A stretch of DNA of 64,000 nt, from assembly GCA_900110975.1 (NCBI GenBank), contig FOFK01000003.1, positions 149,895 to 213,894 of the forward strand. Reading direction: 5' to 3'. The DNA is from Lachnospiraceae bacterium RM5. Lineage in GTDB: Bacteria > Bacillota > Clostridia > Lachnospirales > Lachnospiraceae. Below are positions 46,254 to 54,595 of the stretch, piece after piece (the first letter of the stretch is position 1; each line of letters opens with the position of its first letter). Below the pieces are notes generated by a model. That model was not told the DNA's origin. It ran no database searches and saw nothing but the letters and a program-made list of their open reading frames with translations. Position numbers and translations under genes: made by a program.

Positions 46254-48797
46254 TTATGTAATTTTCCTGGCAGGAATCAAATATCTTGTTTTTATCCTGT
46301 TTAAACGTTTATAAAAATACTTCGATAAAAGCAAAATAAAAATAATCGTTGAAAATGCATGAATTACATCAAGCGGAAATCCTGTTAATAAGTAACTGCA
46401 TATAGTCTTTTTATTTACCTCAATATGGGATAATAAAAGTGTTGAAAAATTCATTATAACACCATAAACAAAGGTTACAAGAACAAATCCTGTTATCATC
46501 TGCAAATACACATTACCATTATATTTTTTATTCATAAAAATAAGTCCTGCTAAATATCCGACAAGTCCCATTGCAAACATCTGCCAAGGCGTCCATGGTC
46601 CATGTGCAAAAATAATATTTGAAACAAACATTGTAATAGAGCCAATTATAAAACCATTATTTTTTCCAAGATATGCGCCTGAAAGAATGACTATTGCCGC
46701 TACCGGTTTAAATTGAGGAAACATATAAAAAGCCATACGACCTGCAACGCAAAAAGCTATAATTATAGCAATTAATACGATTTCCCTTACAGTCAACTTA
46801 CTTTTTTCAAATAATATAAAAGGTGGTATTAATCCTTCAAATAAAACAAGCAAAGAAATGAAAAAATATTTTTCATCTTTTAAAACGGCATAACCAAAAT
46901 AAATCGTTAATGGAATTATAACAAAAATAAGCAAATCCATAATAAGATTAAGTTTTTTCCCATACATATCATAATAAAATATCTTTTTATTTTCATCTGA
47001 ATTATCATTTAACTTATCATTACCATTTTTATCATTATATATAAAATTTTTACCATTTTTATCATTGTATATAAAATTTTCACCATTTTTATCATGATAT
47101 ATAAAATCATTATTTGTATTTTTTTCTAATCCAAAATAATCACAGATATCATCCAGTGTAACCAGATTGTTTATTATATTTTTTGTTAACCTTGTAGCTT
47201 TTGTAGTATAAAAATTATTATTATTAAAAAAGTTTTTAACCTCATCTTCACCTACAAGTTCCCCATCAAATAAAAGGGCACATTTATCACCAAAATTCAC
47301 ACAAAACTCTATATCATGACTTACAATAATAAGGGTTTTATTTATTGATTTCAGGTACAAAAACAACTTACCAAGCATCTCTTTTGAAATATTATCAAGC
47401 CCCTTTGATGGCTCATCTAAAAGCAGAATATCAGCATCACATAAAAGAAGTAAGAGAATTCCTAATTTTTGTTTTTCTCCTCCTGACAAATCATATGGAT
47501 GGACATCTAATTTATCCTTTAAATCAAATATTTCAAGAATCCTGTTTTTATCCACATCTGATTTTGTCTGATAATTAAGGGTTTCAATCTCCTCTTTAAC
47601 AGTTTCTTTAGTAAATAAAATCTCAGGATTCTGTGGCATCATACTTATTTTTCCATGTTTTTTTATGGTACCTGCACTAATACTGTTTATTCCTGCAATA
47701 CATTTTAAAAGCGTACTTTTACCTGTTCCATTATCTCCTAAAATAAAATATATTTCATTTTTAGTTACAGATAAATTAAGTCCTTTTAATATATGTTCAT
47801 CTTCATAAGAAAACCATGCATCGCAAATATTTAAAATTTTTTCTTTATTATTTTCTATATTATTTTTCCTATTTGCATTGTTCTTATTAGCACTTTTCTT
47901 ATTAACATTTTCCTCCTCAACATTTCCATCATTATTATTTTTCCGTAAATCAAGCAGATTATCATTACATTTTCTTATAATTTTTCTTCCGGCATTTATA
48001 TCTCTTGGGAATGTATAGTCTTTAACAAGATTACAAAATCTGTTATCATTTAAAAATTTTTTAAATAAAATTCCCTGAATACTAAATAATCTTTCATCCA
48101 TATCCGATAAATGAAGATTATCTATATCGCCAATAAATTCTTTTTCTTTATCAGCATCTATATAAACCATTTTATTTACATATGGCAGTATATCATCAAT
48201 ATAATGCTCAGCCATAATAATTGTAACACCAAGCTCTTTATTGATTTTTACAATAATATTTATAAGTCGCTCCCTTGATATTGGCGATAATTCAGATAAT
48301 GGCTCATCAAGAATAATAAGTTTTGGGTGTAAAGTCATAAAAGATGCAAGATTAAGAATCTGCTTTTCACCACCGGATAATGCATTAGTTTTTCTACGAA
48401 AAAGGTTTTCAATACCAAAAAAAGAGGCAGTTTCAGAAACTCTTCTTTTTATCTCATTATTGGATAAACCGCTGTTTTCTAAAGGAAAAGCAAGATCATG
48501 CCATACATAATCAGTAACTATCTGATTATCATAAGACTGGTCAATATAAGCAATTTCACTCTGATTTTCCTCATAATCTGCCGATAAAATATCTTTATTA
48601 TCAACAAAAATTCTTCCGGAAATTTTACCAAAAGGTCTTAATATACTCTTAAAATGTTTTAAAAAAGTGGTTTTGCCACAACCTGATTTTCCTGATAATA
48701 AAACAAATTCTCCTTCATTAGCGTTAAAACTTAAATCATTAATAATATTGTTTTCATCATATGAAAAAGAAAAGTTTTTAACTTCAATAAAACTCAT
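46254..48797 (-). CDS. ECF transporter fusion: EcfA-EcfA'-S component
   Basis: Single 847-aa chain joining three ECF parts. ABC domain 1 (about residues 1-260) has Walker A SGKSGCGKTT and signature LSGGEKQ. ABC domain 2 (about 320-545) has GDNGTGKSTLL and LSGGEKQKL, with a D-loop in each. A low-complexity linker (about 560-615) holds repeated FIY-DKNG units. The C-terminal 230 residues have about six membrane segments with the S-component motif GPWTPWQMF near residue 755. The separate fold parts are confident; the substrate is inferred. ecfT lies four bases upstream. Confidence 0.9.
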   Translation of the reverse strand: MSFIEVKNFSFSYDENNIINDLSFNANEGEFVLLSGKSGCGKTTFLKHFKSILRPFGKISGRIFVDNKDILSADYEENQSEIAYIDQSYDNQIVTDYVWHDLAFPLENSGLSNNEIKRRVSETASFFGIENLFRRKTNALSGGEKQILNLASFMTLHPKLIILDEPLSELSPISRERLINIIVKINKELGVTIIMAEHYIDDILPYVNKMVYIDADKEKEFIGDIDNLHLSDMDERLFSIQGILFKKFLNDNRFCNLVKDYTFPRDINAGRKIIRKCNDNLLDLRKNNNDGNVEEENVNKKSANKNNANRKNNIENNKEKILNICDAWFSYEDEHILKGLNLSVTKNEIYFILGDNGTGKSTLLKCIAGINSISAGTIKKHGKISMMPQNPEILFTKETVKEEIETLNYQTKSDVDKNRILEIFDLKDKLDVHPYDLSGGEKQKLGILLLLLCDADILLLDEPSKGLDNISKEMLGKLFLYLKSINKTLIIVSHDIEFCVNFGDKCALLFDGELVGEDEVKNFFNNNNFYTTKATRLTKNIINNLVTLDDICDYFGLEKNTNNDFIYHDKNGENFIYNDKNGKNFIYNDKNGNDKLNDNSDENKKIFYYDMYGKKLNLIMDLLIFVIIPLTIYFGYAVLKDEKYFFISLLVLFEGLIPPFILFEKSKLTVREIVLIAIIIAFCVAGRMAFYMFPQFKPVAAIVILSGAYLGKNNGFIIGSITMFVSNIIFAHGPWTPWQMFAMGLVGYLAGLIFMNKKYNGNVYLQMITGFVLVTFVYGVIMNFSTLLLSHIEVNKKTICSYLLTGFPLDVIHAFSTIIFILLLSKYFYKRLNRIKTRYLIPARKIT
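47025..47107. repeat. In-frame 30-bp coding minisatellite in the ECF linker
   Basis: Near-identical 30-bp units at 47025, 47055 and 47085 code on the minus strand for the decapeptide repeat FIYNDKNG(K/E)N between ATPase domain 2 and the membrane domain. Unit number could vary without breaking the frame. Confidence 0.85.
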
Positions 48798-48800
48798 ATA

Positions 48801-49658
48801 TTATACCTTTCTTAGAATCTTTTTAAAAAACTGCAGGGAACATAAAAAGCAAAACAATAACATAATAAATATATTTACTATGGATTTCTTTATATAAAAC
48901 CTTGGATAATACCAATAAAGATAAGGATTTTTATAGATTAATAAAGTGATTACTGCAATTAAGATAATCATTAAAAATAATAATATATAATCTCTTTTAT
49001 TATATCTATATATATAAAAGGAACTTCTGTTTTTCCCTGTATATCCCTTAATTCTCATGGAATCCGATATTTTTATTGAATTTTCCATAGACCAGGAAAG
49101 AACAGAAAAAATAATTATTGAAAATTCTTTTATTTTATAAAAGAAATTACCTGCATAATTTATACCTAAAGCCTTTCTATAATCCCTTACTTCTATATAT
49201 TTTTCCTTATATTTAGGGATGAAATTAAAAGCCATCGACATAACAAGTGAAAGCTTTGGACTTAATTTTGATGTTATATAAATAATTTTTTCACTAAAAA
49301 AAAGCTCATTAAAATACATATACCAGAAGATCACAGCCAAAAAAATCAATGACATAAAAAAACTATTTATTATAACTTCAAGTGTTATAGGATTATTATT
49401 TCTTAAAAACATAATAACCGTAAGACCTTTATGATTAAATAGTACGTTTATAATAACCATAAAAATCATCATAATACTTAAAAATCCTATAAGTTTAAAA
49501 AATTTTTTAATACCTTTTATTTTTATAATATAAATACATGACCATAGAAAAGAAATCCCTATAATCAAGGGATTTAAACAAAGTGACGTTATTAAAATAA
49601 TTGAGAAAAAATAAATAAAATCAACCATTGGATGATATATATTATCTTTTAAATTCAT
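48801..49658 (-). CDS. ecfT: ECF transporter transmembrane component EcfT
   Basis: Energy-coupling membrane scaffold, 285 aa with about six membrane segments. The coupling motif SMRIKGYTGK near residue 200 corresponds to the family Ala-Arg-Gly-type coupling helix that contacts the ATPases. The gene is abutted by the DUF4430 gene on one side and by the EcfA-A'-S fusion on the other, so the operon encodes a complete ECF importer. I use ecfT in the family sense; the substrate is not known. Confidence 0.86.
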   Translation of the reverse strand: MNLKDNIYHPMVDFIYFFSIILITSLCLNPLIIGISFLWSCIYIIKIKGIKKFFKLIGFLSIMMIFMVIINVLFNHKGLTVIMFLRNNNPITLEVIINSFFMSLIFLAVIFWYMYFNELFFSEKIIYITSKLSPKLSLVMSMAFNFIPKYKEKYIEVRDYRKALGINYAGNFFYKIKEFSIIIFSVLSWSMENSIKISDSMRIKGYTGKNRSSFYIYRYNKRDYILLFLMIILIAVITLLIYKNPYLYWYYPRFYIKKSIVNIFIMLLFCFLCSLQFFKKILRKV

Positions 49659-50234
49659 TTATTCCTCACCTACATCTTTTCCTAAACTGCATGTATATTT
49701 CCATTCAATTTCATCACCCGGATTAACGGTGCAATTTGAACACCCTTCATTAATAAACACTCCATTAACAGTATACATCCATCCCGATGTTGGACCACAA
49801 TCAAATTCATAGATATTATTTATGCCTTCAATATAAACTGTGTTATATGTAAGAGAATCACTTGCTTCAAGCAGTATATCATTATCTTTACATACTCTTT
49901 TTAATATATCATAAACACTATCATCTTTTTTTATCTCAACTTCAGTCTTTGAAAGAATAATGCCATCTTCCGGCAATACTTCTTTTTTAGCCATATTAAA
50001 AGAATCCATGTTATCAAGAATTGTTTCACAGCTTATAAGAATAGTGCATACATTATCACTGTCATCACTATTTTTTTCTTTATCAGAAATGGTGGCAGCA
50101 GTTTCTTTTTCAGACTTATGTTTTAAATCTGATGTTGTACTTACATTACTTTTATAAAAGAAGCTTGCTGTTAAAAGCAAAATAATAAATGCAAAAAATA
50201 TTATCTTTTTAAAATTATTTTTAAATATTTTCAT
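49659..50234 (-). CDS. DUF4430 (transcobalamin-like) membrane-anchored protein
   Basis: About 191 aa. An N-terminal membrane segment (about residues 9-27) leads to a Ser/Lys/Glu-rich stretch and a C-terminal DUF4430 domain (about 75-185) with DGIILSKTEVEI, FDCGPTSGWMYTVNG and VNPGDEIEWKYTCSLGKDVG, the pattern of the small beta domain of transcobalamin and intrinsic factor. The frame opens at 50270, but that part lies inside the barrel gene; AAGGAAATATCATA precedes the ATG at 50234. There is no lipobox, so anchoring is by the helix. Confidence 0.85.
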   Translation of the reverse strand: MKIFKNNFKKIIFFAFIILLLTASFFYKSNVSTTSDLKHKSEKETAATISDKEKNSDDSDNVCTILISCETILDNMDSFNMAKKEVLPEDGIILSKTEVEIKKDDSVYDILKRVCKDNDILLEASDSLTYNTVYIEGINNIYEFDCGPTSGWMYTVNGVFINEGCSNCTVNPGDEIEWKYTCSLGKDVGEE

Positions 50235-51483
50235 TATGATATTTCCTTGTATTTGCATAAATAAAAGCAATTACTGATATAGTAATTAAAACAAATGGAA
50301 CATTTTTTTCATCGGATGTTTTTGCACTGGTTTTAGAACTTAAATCATTATTATTATTTTCATTACCTAAAGCAACACCTGCCACATTATTTATATCATT
50401 ATTAACATCTGCAGTTAAATATTTTCCACTGTCATTTCCTGTATAGCCATAAGTATTTTTATTATTAGCACTATTTTCTACATGTTTCTCTTCTTCCAAA
50501 TTATCATAATTATCATAAACATCAACATTTACCATATTATAAATATAATCAAGTTTATAATACTGTCTTCTTAATGAAATAAGAGCAAGAACACCCTGTT
50601 CTGTAGCCATTGCATTTACACTTCCATTTTCCATGTGTGAAAAACTTCCATCATCCCTGTAAAAAAGCAAAAGTCCGTCAACCACAGATTTATTATTTTT
50701 AATGAATCTGCTGTCAGTTTCAGGATTTATACCAAGGGCACAAAGTGCAATTATTACCTGGGATGTACTTTCACAATTAATACTGCTTCCATATCCAAAA
50801 GCACCTTTAGAGCTTTGTTTTTGAGATAATGCATTTAAAGCTTTTTCAATAGCATTATTTACATCTGAATTTCCTTTATAAGGTGATAAAGCCTGCAAAC
50901 ACATAGCCGTAACATCAACATCTTCAGACTTTTTATCAAATGTAAAAAGACCTGAATCACTTTGATAATCAAGAATAAACTCTATTAATTTTTCTCTTGA
51001 TACATTTTCGCCTGAAAAAGAATAATTCTTAGAATTCATTGCTATTAAAGCCCATACAGGACCTGATATTCCCTGATATGTAACAAAATCATAATCATTT
51101 AAAGGATTAATAAGATTATATCCATTAAAATCCATAGGATTCTCATTTAATGAACTAAGAGCGATAATAACTCTTGCATTATCAGTAGCTCTTGCATTAC
51201 TGATTTTATCACTATTATTGCTCTTAACATATTCCTTTAATGCATTTATATATTTTCCTTTTTTATCTTCTGAAAGTTTTCCGCTTCTTGCAAGTGCAAG
51301 AACACTCCATTCTCCTGATGTATATGAAACTCCCGGATTATAATTTTCTTCCATATAGCTGATGGATTTATTATATTTATTTTCATATTTAAACGAAGAA
51401 TTTGCAGCATAGCAATTACTGCTACACTGCAAAATACTTCCGAGAACAAAAACAATCAAGAAGATATATAATAATCTTTTCAT
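50221..51483 (-). CDS. Alpha-barrel (prenyltransferase/squalene-oxidase repeat) surface protein
   Basis: 420-aa exported protein. The signal peptide ends near residue 26 (NCYAANSS). The repeats typical of the alpha6/alpha6 barrel shared with transcobalamin and intrinsic factor run from about 40 to 315: GEWSVLALARSG, GISGPVWALIAM, DVDVTAMCLQAL, CESTSQVIIALCALGINP and ATEQGVLALISL. A low-complexity stalk and a C-terminal membrane segment (about 390-408) with basic tail follow, like a sorting or anchor signal without LPxTG. The DUF4430 gene overlaps its end by 14 bases, suggesting a split two-domain binder. Confidence 0.85.
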   Translation of the reverse strand: MKRLLYIFLIVFVLGSILQCSSNCYAANSSFKYENKYNKSISYMEENYNPGVSYTSGEWSVLALARSGKLSEDKKGKYINALKEYVKSNNSDKISNARATDNARVIIALSSLNENPMDFNGYNLINPLNDYDFVTYQGISGPVWALIAMNSKNYSFSGENVSREKLIEFILDYQSDSGLFTFDKKSEDVDVTAMCLQALSPYKGNSDVNNAIEKALNALSQKQSSKGAFGYGSSINCESTSQVIIALCALGINPETDSRFIKNNKSVVDGLLLFYRDDGSFSHMENGSVNAMATEQGVLALISLRRQYYKLDYIYNMVNVDVYDNYDNLEEEKHVENSANNKNTYGYTGNDSGKYLTADVNNDINNVAGVALGNENNNNDLSSKTSAKTSDEKNVPFVLITISVIAFIYANTRKYHNENI

Positions 51484-51502
51484 GTTTTTTATGTCCTGTT
51501 AT

Positions 51503-53248
51503 TTATTTTTTAACAAAAGCTGCTTTTGATGTTTTATGATTTAATGTATCTTTGAATTCAACATAAATTCTGATACCTTCAAGTCTGTATCCATATCCTG
51601 CAGTACCTGCATCTTCGCCGTTCTTAGCAAATCCAAGCCATCCAAAATGTTCAGCATGTACCTGATAATAAATATCAAAATAACTTTCTAAATCACCTGT
51701 AAGTCTTATGCTTATTGCTTCAAGTCTGAGTCCTTTACCTACAGTTCCGGAAATAGCATCATTAGAGACATAATCTAACCATCCCATTTTCTGCACATGA
51801 GTTCTGTACTCAATACCACCTGAAATTCCTGTGTTGTTTTCAAGCTTGATTCTAATTGCTTCAAGACGTTTTGCCTTACCTACTGTTCCGGAAATTTCAC
51901 CATTTCCTACATAATCTTTTTCCCAGCCATATGTCTGAACCTGTGTTTTATATTTAATTTTTAATAAATCACTTTTTTTATAGAATGGCTGTAACTGACT
52001 ATAAATTTTTATATATCCCAGTTCACTTTTATTTACAAGGAATGCTTTAATAGCTTCAAGTCTGTAACCATAACCTTCAGTACCGGCACTTTCACCATCT
52101 CTTGCAAATCCAAGCCATCCAAATTTTTCTGCCTGAACAGCATAATAAATTGAATATTTAGATGCAATATCACCAAATAATTTTATCTGGATAGCTTCAA
52201 GTCTAAGTCCTTTACCTACAGTTCCGGAAACTTTTCCATCACTGACAAACTCTTTTTCCCAGCCCTGTTTCTGAATATGTGTTCTATATTCAACTCCACC
52301 TAAATAATCAACAGCATCTTTAAATGTATCAGATACAAGTTTCATCTGGATTCCTTCAAGACGTTTTGCCTTACCTACTGTTCCGGAGATTTCTCCACCT
52401 TTAACAAAATCACTTTCCCAGCCAAAACTCTGAACATGAACCCTGTAATTTACATCAATATCAATGCCACCAAATGCATCTTTTGCACCAACAACAATAA
52501 CATATACGTTTTCTTTCTGATCATTTCCATTCATTGAAGGCCATGAACTATAACCGTCACAAACATAAAGTACATCGCCTTTTTCAACGTAAAGTTCACT
52601 GTTTATCGCATAATCAGTACCTTCTTCTTCAGGAGTAAAATCATTTTTATATACCCTTACCATGTAGTTTTTATTCATGGCTTCAGCGGAAACTTTTACA
52701 AAGCCTGAATCTTCTTCCATATTAAGTATATAAAGGTGATAATCACTATCAAAAGGTTTGTCTAAATATCCATTATCTACACTAAGACTTTTTAATCTTG
52801 TATCATTATTAGTCCAATAGCTTCCAAGGTCAGGACCATAATCAGCTGTTGTACTGAATTTAATAACATCACCATACTTTAATGTTCCGCCATCATATGA
52901 ATAATGAGATATTGAATCATAACCATAATAATCATCATAACTAAACATCCAGCAATTCTGTAATCCTGCAATTTCAGCTATATAATCATAAGAACTATCA
53001 TAAGTATATGAAATATTTTTTTCATCCAAAAGACTTTCAAGTACAGATAAAGCTGTATCACCACTTTGTAATTTTACCTCTTCATTAATAATCTCTCCCT
53101 GTGGTCCTGTAGTTAAATTATTGTTTTCAACAATAAAAGTAACATAAACGCCATCTGCAAATGCAAGGTTTGAAATATCAAACTGTGCATTAATAAGCAT
53201 TAATGCAAGAACCAATAAAAAAGCTATACTACTTTTTAACTTCTTCAT
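51503..53248 (-). CDS. DUF4430 protein with six ChW repeats
   Basis: About 581 aa, secreted. Signal peptide (about 1-33), DUF4430 domain (about 35-145, with SGDTALSVLESLLDEKNISY and CWMFSYDDYYG), a cadherin/Ig-like region (about 155-265) and six ChW repeats (about 270-580), arranged as two groups of three. ChW units show GW near the start, GTVGK and RLEAI at the end. The start is the ATG at 53248 because AGAGG has proper spacing from it, not from 53254. First gene of the five-gene operon; no riboswitch is visible. Confidence 0.87.
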   Translation of the reverse strand: MKKLKSSIAFLLVLALMLINAQFDISNLAFADGVYVTFIVENNNLTTGPQGEIINEEVKLQSGDTALSVLESLLDEKNISYTYDSSYDYIAEIAGLQNCWMFSYDDYYGYDSISHYSYDGGTLKYGDVIKFSTTADYGPDLGSYWTNNDTRLKSLSVDNGYLDKPFDSDYHLYILNMEEDSGFVKVSAEAMNKNYMVRVYKNDFTPEEEGTDYAINSELYVEKGDVLYVCDGYSSWPSMNGNDQKENVYVIVVGAKDAFGGIDIDVNYRVHVQSFGWESDFVKGGEISGTVGKAKRLEGIQMKLVSDTFKDAVDYLGGVEYRTHIQKQGWEKEFVSDGKVSGTVGKGLRLEAIQIKLFGDIASKYSIYYAVQAEKFGWLGFARDGESAGTEGYGYRLEAIKAFLVNKSELGYIKIYSQLQPFYKKSDLLKIKYKTQVQTYGWEKDYVGNGEISGTVGKAKRLEAIRIKLENNTGISGGIEYRTHVQKMGWLDYVSNDAISGTVGKGLRLEAISIRLTGDLESYFDIYYQVHAEHFGWLGFAKNGEDAGTAGYGYRLEGIRIYVEFKDTLNHKTSKAAFVKK

Positions 53249-53280
53249 AAACATTACCTCTTTCCTTATCTTATTTATTT

Positions 53281-53310
53281 AAAAAAATAACTATGCAGAA
53301 GCATAGTTAT
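53281..53310 (-). terminator. Terminator overlapping the stop of the small FakA-like gene
   Basis: ATAACTATGC (53287-53296) and GCATAGTTAT (53301-53310) form a perfect 10-bp stem with AGAA loop; the stop codon lies inside the arm, and the minus strand continues with TTTTTTT. Only 30 bases remain before the ChW gene, so no separate promoter fits. Confidence 0.87.
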
Positions 53311-53558
53311 CCCTGTAAGCCTCTTGACTGTCTGTCCATGTCTTCAATAACGATATCGTAGATTTCCCCTAAAGTTCTGCAATATTCAAGAAGTTTCCAT
53401 GGTTCATTTGTATGGAAGTGAATCTTAATAAGCTCCTCATCTCCAACTGCAAGTAAACAATCTCCCTTAAAATTCTCTGTAATGTAATCATTTATTGCAT
53501 CTTCATCCAAGTCTTCTCCTTCAATTAAAAGCTGTGTGTCATATCTGAATTCTAACAC
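53307..53558 (-). CDS. Small protein similar to the C-terminus of FakA/YloV
   Basis: 83-aa protein. The order LLIEGEDLDEDAINDYI, GDCLLAVGDEELIKIHFHTNEP and GEIYDIVIEDM follows the FakA/YloV (DAK phosphatase-type kinase) C-terminal domain, with the HFHTNEP motif intact. The N-terminal kinase domain is absent, so it is either a domain-only protein or a regulatory remnant. It ends the G3E-GTPase run at a terminator. RBS AAGGAGGAAAG is strong. Function unknown. Confidence 0.75.
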   Translation of the reverse strand: MLEFRYDTQLLIEGEDLDEDAINDYITENFKGDCLLAVGDEELIKIHFHTNEPWKLLEYCRTLGEIYDIVIEDMDRQSRGLQG

Positions 53559-53613
53559 TTTTCTTTCCTCCTTTTTTTATTTTATTTTTAATTTTATATT
53601 TTTCTATAATTAT

Positions 53614-54573
53614 TTAAAAATATACTAAATCATCATCAGGTTTTTCGCTTCTTTTTGCATCAATAAGATATAAAACAGGACCTTTTCCCTTATATTCTTT
53701 TAAAAATTCCCGTTTAATCTTTGCAGTAATGGTTATCCATTCTTTATCTTTAAAATCAACATCAGAATCACATTTACATACCATACCTAAAAATTGTATA
53801 TCATCAGCACAGCATGTCATTGCAAATCTTCCAGGAACCATTTTATTATTAGGATAATTTGGTGGTCTGTATGTTAATGCATTGAATTTAACAGTTTTAT
53901 TGTCATATTTTTTAGCATTATCCATTACATCCATAAACCATACACCATAATCATCATCTTCTATTTCGATTATGTCTGCATTAATATCAAATGGTAATTC
54001 TTCTTCTGCAAGTGCATCTTCATAACCTTCCATGGCCTCATAACCAATCTGGGCTTTTTTATTGAATAACTTAACGCATCTTCTGAATTCATTTCTTTTA
54101 GTCTGATCTGTACATCTGTTCATTATAATCATATCTGATAATGAAAGCTGCTCAATCATAAATGCCCTCATGTTTTTCCAATATGCATTAAATGTTGTAA
54201 AATCAACCGTTGAAATAACCTGAACAAGCATCCAGTCATCCGGCATATTATCTTCATCAATAGCATCCATTGACCAGACACCATTATATTCAATCATAAC
54301 TCTGTCCGGATTATGAAATTCATCGCATTTTTTAAAGAATTCCTCTGTAAGTTTTTCCTTTTCTTCAACGTATTCTACAGCAATATTATTCTTTGCCATA
54401 GCAACTTCATCATATTCTTCAATACCTTCTTCACAAACGATAAGAAGTATCTTATCACCGTTTAAAAAGTTTTTATCATTTAAAGTATCCCTTATAAAAC
54501 TTGTCTTTCCACTTTCAATAATTCCGGTAAAAAGATATACAGGTACTTCTCTTTCTTTATTACGATTAAACAT
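53614..54573 (-). CDS. CobW-like GTPase fused to a DUF1980 (YcgQ-type) domain
   Basis: 319-aa protein. The N-terminal P-loop GTPase half (about 1-210) has a variant Walker A GIIESGKT (residues 17-24) instead of GFLGAGKT and no CxCC motif. The C-terminal half (about 235-319) reads TCCADDIQFLGMVC, the pattern of the TIGR03943/YcgQ (DUF1980) C-terminus. It is 22 bases from the His-rich CobW gene. A role in zinc or cobalt handling is inferred from family and neighbour. Confidence 0.8.
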   Translation of the reverse strand: MFNRNKEREVPVYLFTGIIESGKTSFIRDTLNDKNFLNGDKILLIVCEEGIEEYDEVAMAKNNIAVEYVEEKEKLTEEFFKKCDEFHNPDRVMIEYNGVWSMDAIDEDNMPDDWMLVQVISTVDFTTFNAYWKNMRAFMIEQLSLSDMIIMNRCTDQTKRNEFRRCVKLFNKKAQIGYEAMEGYEDALAEEELPFDINADIIEIEDDDYGVWFMDVMDNAKKYDNKTVKFNALTYRPPNYPNNKMVPGRFAMTCCADDIQFLGMVCKCDSDVDFKDKEWITITAKIKREFLKEYKGKGPVLYLIDAKRSEKPDDDLVYF

Positions 54574-54595
54574 ATGCTTCTTCCTTTTTTAAAAA

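Noticed and set aside
53249-53620. Cobalamin riboswitch ahead of the transport operon or the GTPase run
   Set aside because: No B12-box-like GCCACTG or other conserved core was found upstream of 53248, 53558 or 55777, so regulation by cobalamin is not supported by this window.
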